Below are positions 23,273 to 24,053 of a stretch of 24,053 nt of DNA, piece after piece. The stretch comes from Negativicutes bacterium (GTDB lineage: Bacteria; Bacillota_C; Negativicutes; Sporomusales_B; JARLHX01): contig JARLHY010000018.1 of assembly GCA_031292015.1 (NCBI GenBank), forward strand, positions 1 to 24,053. Reading direction: 5' to 3'. Position numbers and translations under genes: made by a program. Each line of letters starts with the position of its first letter. Position 1 is the first letter of the stretch. Under the pieces are notes generated by a model. That model was not told the origin of the DNA. It was given only the letters and a program-made list of their open reading frames with translations, and did no database searches.

Positions 23273-23278
23273 ATTATA
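23273..23278 (-). promoter_or_regulatory. Consensus -10 of the TM1266-hydG promoter
   Basis: Perfect TATAAT on the minus strand, with only a weak -35 (TGGATT) 17 nt upstream, inside the 3' end of the GNAT gene. A weak -35 with a perfect -10 suggests help from an activator. Start near 23266. Confidence 0.5.
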
Positions 23279-23290
23279 CACCATCCGGAG

Positions 23291-23752
23291 TTATAAATCC
23301 AGACCCATAAACACCGTTCCTGACGCCGCGTGGCCGCCGTACGGCGGTATTTCCCGGAAACCCAGCGAACGGTAAAGCTGCTGGGCCGCAGTCATTGTAA
23401 CAAGTGAATCGAGAAACATCTGCCGGTAGCCGATCTGGCGGGCGTCGGCGATTACTCTGTCCGCCAGCAGTCTGCCGGTTTTTTGGCCGCGAAACGCAGG
23501 CCGCACGTACAGGCGCTTCATTTCGCACCGGCCTTTCGTCAAGGGTCGCAAGGCCACGCATCCCGCCGGGATTTGGCCGGCAAAAGCCAGGTAGAGACGG
23601 CCCTTTGGCGGTGCATACTTGCCGGGCAGGGTCGACAGCTCTGTCGCAAAACCCTGATAACCCAGGTCGATGCCCAGCCCTTCCTGGTATTCGCGGAAAA
23701 TCGCCCGGGCCGTGCTCAGCAGCGGTTCTGTGGTTACCAGTTCAAGCATCAT
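23291..23752 (-). CDS. GNAT-family N-acetyltransferase
   Basis: A 153-residue acetyl-CoA-dependent acetyltransferase. The acetyl-CoA binding motif is MKRLYVRPAFRGQKTGRLLA (motif A, R-x-x-G-x-G/A type), with LDSLVTMTAAQQLYRSLGF near the C-terminus. It is closest in pattern to small stand-alone GNAT proteins of the PhnO/ArgA-like group; substrate unknown. The start is one of two adjacent ATGs (23752 or 23749) after GGGGTG at 8-11 nt; the longer frame back to 23893 codes for a hydrophobic Arg/Phe-rich tail without SD and is rejected. Its 3' end carries the promoter of the hyd operon. Confidence 0.88.
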   Translation of the reverse strand: MMLELVTTEPLLSTARAIFREYQEGLGIDLGYQGFATELSTLPGKYAPPKGRLYLAFAGQIPAGCVALRPLTKGRCEMKRLYVRPAFRGQKTGRLLADRVIADARQIGYRQMFLDSLVTMTAAQQLYRSLGFREIPPYGGHAASGTVFMGLDL

Positions 23753-23903
23753 CCTGCTATCACCCCGCTTTACCCATACTCCGCAGAAACGGAAAAATCC
23801 TGCCGCTGACAGGAAAAACAAAGGGGCCGCGGCCATCAGGCCTGACGGTTTTGCCGAAAAAGGCCGCATAATAGGGCCGCAGGGGAGAAACAATAATCAG
23901 GAT

Positions 23904-23912
23904 TGCTATAAT
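23904..23912 (+). promoter_or_regulatory. Extended -10 promoter of the activase-related gene
   Basis: TGCTATAAT, an extended -10 (TG-N-TATAAT), with no good -35. Transcription would start near 23919, about 12 nt before the GGAGGAGG SD. Confidence 0.5.
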
Positions 23913-23946
23913 GGACCTCAGATACGACAAGCGGAGGAGGGTGCCC

Positions 23947-24053
23947 GTGGCGCCAACTGTGGGAATACCAAGAGGCCTGCTGTTTTACTACTATAAAGAT
24001 CTGTGGCAGAATGTTCTGCGCGGACTTGGCGCTGAAGTGGTCGTGTCGGGGGA
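23947..24053 (+). CDS. Acyl-CoA dehydratase activase-related protein (DUF2229 type), 5' part only
   Basis: Cut by the window end after 35 codons. GGAGGAGG lies 6 nt before GTG 23947. The visible N-terminus, (M)APTVGIPRGLLFYYYKDLW then NVLRGLGAEVVVSG, has the GIPR(A/G)LL(Y/F)YYY and LGAEVV(V/L)S pattern that opens proteins of the DUF2229 / CoA-substrate-specific enzyme activase-related family, associated with 2-hydroxyacyl-CoA dehydratase and benzoyl-CoA reductase type ATPases. The role of these stand-alone proteins is not established. Confidence 0.7.
   Translation, partial: MAPTVGIPRGLLFYYYKDLWQNVLRGLGAEVVVSG

Noticed and set aside
23084..23284. N-terminal extension of the TM1266-like protein to 23284
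   Set aside because: It would translate the leader hairpins and terminator, and the well-placed GAGGGAGGGG precedes GTG 23083.

Overview
The window looks like a chromosomal segment of an anaerobic, GC-rich Firmicute, most likely a Negativicute of the Sporomusaceae type. This is an inference from gene content: an FeFe-hydrogenase maturase (HydG) beside its TM1266-type partner, full-length pyruvate carboxylase, a lactate-permease family transporter, a 2-hydroxyacyl-CoA-dehydratase-activase-related protein at the right edge, and Firmicute RNA regulation (T-box, M-box, strong Shine-Dalgarno (SD) sites). No marker gene fixes the species. I see no rRNA, tRNA, CRISPR array, phage gene or transposase.

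Layout, left to right. (1) 1-3019, mostly minus strand: a 37-residue cysteine-rich peptide gene with its own sigma-A-type promoter, a lactate permease preceded by a 14-codon upstream ORF, about 450 bp of structured non-coding DNA, and a small HesB/IscA-like protein. (2) 3187-6268, minus strand: a magnesium operon. An M-box riboswitch with its terminator is followed by a possible 31-codon leader ORF, a start-codon hairpin, a membrane-less MgtE-like sensor protein and an Nramp-family transporter whose metal motif is the DNDAGG form. (3) 6567-10016, minus: pyruvate carboxylase. (4) 10363-13169, plus: a molybdenum cofactor operon (moaA, a moaD-like gene without the C-terminal diglycine, moaC, a MOSC protein, mogA). 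(5) 13240-13510: a 271-bp palindromic repeat sharing a 25-mer with a second copy at 6472. (6) 13524-15783, plus: a tyrosine-specific T-box controlling DAHP synthase and prephenate dehydrogenase. (7) 15767-20552: a secreted SGNH hydrolase with three Fn3-like repeats (minus), a divergent MFS transporter, then a second MFS transporter with a MerR regulator. (8) 20650-21251: a secreted protein broken by one frameshift. (9) 21376-23278, minus: hydG and a TM1266-like regulator behind a structured leader that ends in a terminator. (10) A GNAT acetyltransferase (minus) and the first codons of a DUF2229-type activase-related gene (plus).

The regulation is the most informative part. The Mg-responsive M-box heads an operon pairing a soluble MgtE-type sensor domain with a channel-like Nramp homologue, which suggests a two-gene Mg2+ uptake unit. 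The T-box reads a UAC specifier and carries a UGGU discriminator site, matching the tyrosine pathway genes it precedes. The hydG leader looks like an attenuator of unidentified class. The start-codon hairpin and leader ORF in front of the MgtE-like gene, and the upstream ORF in front of the lactate permease, suggest extra translational control.
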